From Streptomyces sp. AC558_RSS880 (GTDB taxonomy: Bacteria; Actinomycetota; Actinomycetes; Streptomycetales; Streptomycetaceae), in assembly GCF_019049255.1 (NCBI RefSeq), contig NZ_JAGMUJ010000191.1:152657-216656 (forward strand): a DNA stretch of 64,000 nt, read 5' to 3'. Shown in pieces: positions 61,719 to 64,000 of this stretch. Made by a program: the position numbers and the translations under genes. The notes under the pieces were generated by a model. The model was not told the DNA's origin. It saw nothing but the letters and a program-made list of their open reading frames with translations, and made no database searches. Positions within the stretch are counted from its first letter, which is position 1; each line of letters opens with the position of its first letter.

Positions 61719-64000
61719 TCAGCCCTGTGCCGGCCGACGCTCCGTCGCCAGGGCCTCACGGGCGAACCGGATCCCCTCCTCCGGGGTGAGCCGGGTGCCC
61801 CTGCCATACGCCTCCGAGAACACGTCCGGCCCCAGCACGGCCCGTGCCGAGGCCGTGATGCGATCGACGTCGGTGCGTTCGGCGGGCGGCAGGGGAGCTC
61901 CGGCCCGGCGCCGGGCGGCCGCCGCGGCGCCGAGCAGGACGGCCGCACGAGTGGCGGCGGGGTGATGCCCGGAGAGGGCCGCCGCACCGGCGAGGCCCTC
62001 CAGGGAGAGGGCCAGGGCGCGGGGCTCAGCGAGGGCGCGGGCGATCTCCAGACCCTCCAGGTGGCGGGCGGCCGACCCGTGCGCGTCACCGCGCAGCTCG
62101 GCGACGAAGCCGAGCTCGGCCAGGAGCAGGTGGTCACCCGCCTGGGAGGAGACGTCGGCGTAGCCGTCGCGGATGTGGCGCAGGTGCGCCTCGGCCCCGT
62201 CGAGGTCGCCCGAGCGGCGGGCGCCGAGGGCCAGGCCCATCTCGGAGTGGATCTCGCCGTACTTGTAGCCCTGTTCAGCGGCGATCCGGCGCGCCTGTTC
62301 GTGCAGGTCGCGGGCGCGGTCCCAGTCGCGGGCGAGCAGCGCGAGCCGGCCGAGGCCGGAGAGCCGTGCGGACACCTCCGCCTCCAGTCCCAACTCCCGG
62401 GCCATGAGCAGTCCTTCGCGCTGGCGGCGCTCGGCGTCCTCGTACGCTCCCTTGATCTCGGCGAGCGCGGCGAGCGGGGAGACGGTCTGCAACTCGCCCC
62501 ACCGGTCTCCCAGTTCGCGGAAGATCAGGGCGCTGCGCGTGCCGTCGCGGCCGAGCCCGGTGAGGTCGCCGCGGACCAGCGCGAGCGTCGCACGCAGGCC
62601 GAGTGCGGCGGCGGTGCCCCACCGGTCCTCGGCGGCGGTGAACAGGGTGAGGGCGCGGGCGTTCAGCTCGCTGCTCCCCGCCGCGTCACCCGCGCTGAAC
62701 AGGCCGAACGCACAGAGCCAGAGCGCGCGGGCCCGGCGTACGGGGTCGGGGACGGCGTCGAATGCGGGGGCGGGACCGTGACCGTCCACCGCGATGGCGG
62801 CTGCTCCGGGATCTCCGGTCAGGAGCGCGAAAGCGGCGTGCAGCGAAGTCAGTTCAGGCGGCCCGTCCGTCACCGCCAGCACCGCGCCCAGGCTCCGGCG
62901 GGCCTCGGCGAGGCGGCCGCGCAGCAGCCACCACCAGGCGAGGGCGGTGGCCAGCCGGACCGCCTCCTCCGGCTCCCCCGCGCCCGCCCGGCGCACCGCC
63001 TCGTCGAGTGCCGTACGGAGGTTGCCGGCCTCCGCGTCCAGCCGGTCCAGCCAGGGCCACTGCCCGGCGCCGCGCAACTGCGGCTCGGCGTGTTCGGCCA
63101 GGGCCCGGTAGTGGCGCAGATGACGGTCGCGTACGGCGGTGAGGTCCTCCATCTCGTGGAGCCGCTCGGTCGCGTACGCGGCGACGGACTCCAGGAGCCG
63201 GTAGCGGGGGCCGGTGGGTCCGGCCACCACGACCACCAGGGACCGGTCGACCAGCCGGGTGACCAGGTCCAGCACCTCGTCCCGGGCCACGCCGTCCCCC
63301 GTGCAGACCGCTTCGGCGGCGGCCAGGTCGCAGCCGTCGCTGTGGGCGGCGAGGCGGCGCAGGACGATGCGTTCGGGCGCGCTGAGCAGCTCCCAACTCC
63401 AGTCGATCACCGCGCGCAGCGTCTGCTGGCGGGCCGGGGCACCGCGCTGCCCGAAGGTCAGCACCCGGAAGCGGTCGCTGAGCCGCTCCGCCAACTCCTT
63501 CACCCCCAGGGCCCGTACGCGGGTGGCGGCGAGCTCCAGCGCGAGCGGGATGCCGTCGAGGCGGCGGCAGATATCGGCGACCGCCCGGCGCTCCGACTCG
63601 TCCGGCGCCTCCGGATCACGCGGGAAACCGGGGGCGGCCGCGGCCGCGCGCTCCATGAACATCCGGACCGCGTCGGTGGGCTCCAGCGGCTCCACCAGGA
63701 ACATCGCCTCACCCGCCAGGCCGAGCGGCTCCTGCCCGGTGGCGAGGATCCGCAGGCCGGGGGCGGTGCGCAGGAGGAGCTCGGTGAGTTCGGCGGCGGC
63801 GTCCACGACATGCTCGCAGTTGTCGAGGACGAGCAGGGTGCGGCGGTCGCGCAGGGCGGCGGCGAGGCGGTGCGGGAGGGAGGGTGCGGAGGTGCCGGTG
63901 CCGGGCAGTGATCGGGGGGCGTCGTCGCGGATGCCGAGGGTGGCGGCGACGACCTGGGCGAGGTCGGCGGGGGTGCCGGCACGGATTCCGGCGAACTCCA
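61719..64000 (-). CDS. AfsR-like ATPase/TPR regulator, partial
   Basis: The C-terminal 760 residues of a large regulator that runs off the window. Visible parts: the second half of a STAND/NB-ARC ATPase (RRTLLVLDNCEHVVDAA as Walker B, GIPLALELAATRVRALG, QQTLRAVIDWSWELL), then a winged-helix segment and a long TPR-like array ending in TRLTPEEGIRFAREALATER. No helix-turn-helix at the C-terminus, so a DNA-binding domain of the SARP/BTAD type is expected at the missing N-terminus. It would couple nucleotide state to transcription, often of secondary metabolism. Confidence 0.85.
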   Translation of the reverse strand, partial: EFAGIRAGTPADLAQVVAATLGIRDDAPRSLPGTGTSAPSLPHRLAAALRDRRTLLVLDNCEHVVDAAAELTELLLRTAPGLRILATGQEPLGLAGEAMFLVEPLEPTDAVRMFMERAAAAAPGFPRDPEAPDESERRAVADICRRLDGIPLALELAATRVRALGVKELAERLSDRFRVLTFGQRGAPARQQTLRAVIDWSWELLSAPERIVLRRLAAHSDGCDLAAAEAVCTGDGVARDEVLDLVTRLVDRSLVVVVAGPTGPRYRLLESVAAYATERLHEMEDLTAVRDRHLRHYRALAEHAEPQLRGAGQWPWLDRLDAEAGNLRTALDEAVRRAGAGEPEEAVRLATALAWWWLLRGRLAEARRSLGAVLAVTDGPPELTSLHAAFALLTGDPGAAAIAVDGHGPAPAFDAVPDPVRRARALWLCAFGLFSAGDAAGSSELNARALTLFTAAEDRWGTAAALGLRATLALVRGDLTGLGRDGTRSALIFRELGDRWGELQTVSPLAALAEIKGAYEDAERRQREGLLMARELGLEAEVSARLSGLGRLALLARDWDRARDLHEQARRIAAEQGYKYGEIHSEMGLALGARRSGDLDGAEAHLRHIRDGYADVSSQAGDHLLLAELGFVAELRGDAHGSAARHLEGLEIARALAEPRALALSLEGLAGAAALSGHHPAATRAAVLLGAAAAARRRAGAPLPPAERTDVDRITASARAVLGPDVFSEAYGRGTRLTPEEGIRFAREALATERRPAQG

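Overview
The window is high-GC actinobacterial DNA with the look of a Streptomyces chromosome: strong third-position GC bias, many GTG starts, 4-bp ATGA/GTGA overlaps inside operons, long GC-rich hairpins between convergent genes, and Streptomyces-type gene sets (LacI/ABC sugar operons, xlnB-axeA, a fused SecDF, DUF2795/DUF6343/DUF2267 proteins, monomeric isocitrate dehydrogenase).

Positions 1-18170 are largely about plant polysaccharides. A minus-strand bxlE-F-G-A operon (xylo-oligosaccharide-type ABC uptake plus GH3 enzyme) faces a LacI regulator. A second, parallel minus-strand operon (CebE/F/G-like ABC uptake plus GH1 beta-glucosidase) faces another LacI regulator, with a paired operator between them. 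After four small housekeeping or stress genes comes axeA-xlnB (acetyl xylan esterase and GH11 xylanase). The 11-bp palindrome CGAAAGTTTCG sits in front of both the bxl operon and xlnB, suggesting one xylan regulon.

Positions 18170-33300 are core-like: a flotillin C-terminal remnant, an Rv1733c-like membrane protein, a short MreB-like ATPase, two DksA/TraR zinc-finger proteins, a NarL-type two-component pair, a lipoprotein, SecDF, an ABC exporter behind a SoxR-type box with a 19-bp promoter spacer, an LPG-synthase-type membrane protein, an MscS channel, isocitrate dehydrogenase and an N-formylglutamate amidohydrolase family protein.

Positions 33400-45000 are the most unusual. A cytoplasmic subtilase, an ECF sigma factor and a small companion form one operon, divergent from a TPR-CHAT (caspase-like) protein. 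Next come a LuxR regulator with an ATPase domain and an intracellular metzincin-like protein whose HExxH motif reads HQIGH. A secreted helical-repeat protein and an orphan membrane protein follow.

Positions 45050-45940 hold the scar of an integrative element: the 3' half of a proline tRNA with its terminator, a possible integrase tail, and a deleted restriction-endonuclease-like gene.

Positions 45800-61300 are an organosulfur scavenging locus: SsuD/SsuE-type enzymes, four LLM flavin monooxygenases, an FMN reductase, a GNAT acetyltransferase, two polar amino-acid-type binding proteins, two permeases, one ATPase, a 5'-truncated TauD, a glutathionyl-hydroquinone-reductase-like protein and a FAD/NAD(P)-binding protein. 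Two unannotated leader peptides of the SRRHIDL-type, both with Cys codons, precede the minus-strand operons. The gene content matches the Bacillus ytm/tcy/cmo (S-alkylcysteine) operon closely. The window ends inside an AfsR-like ATPase/TPR regulator.
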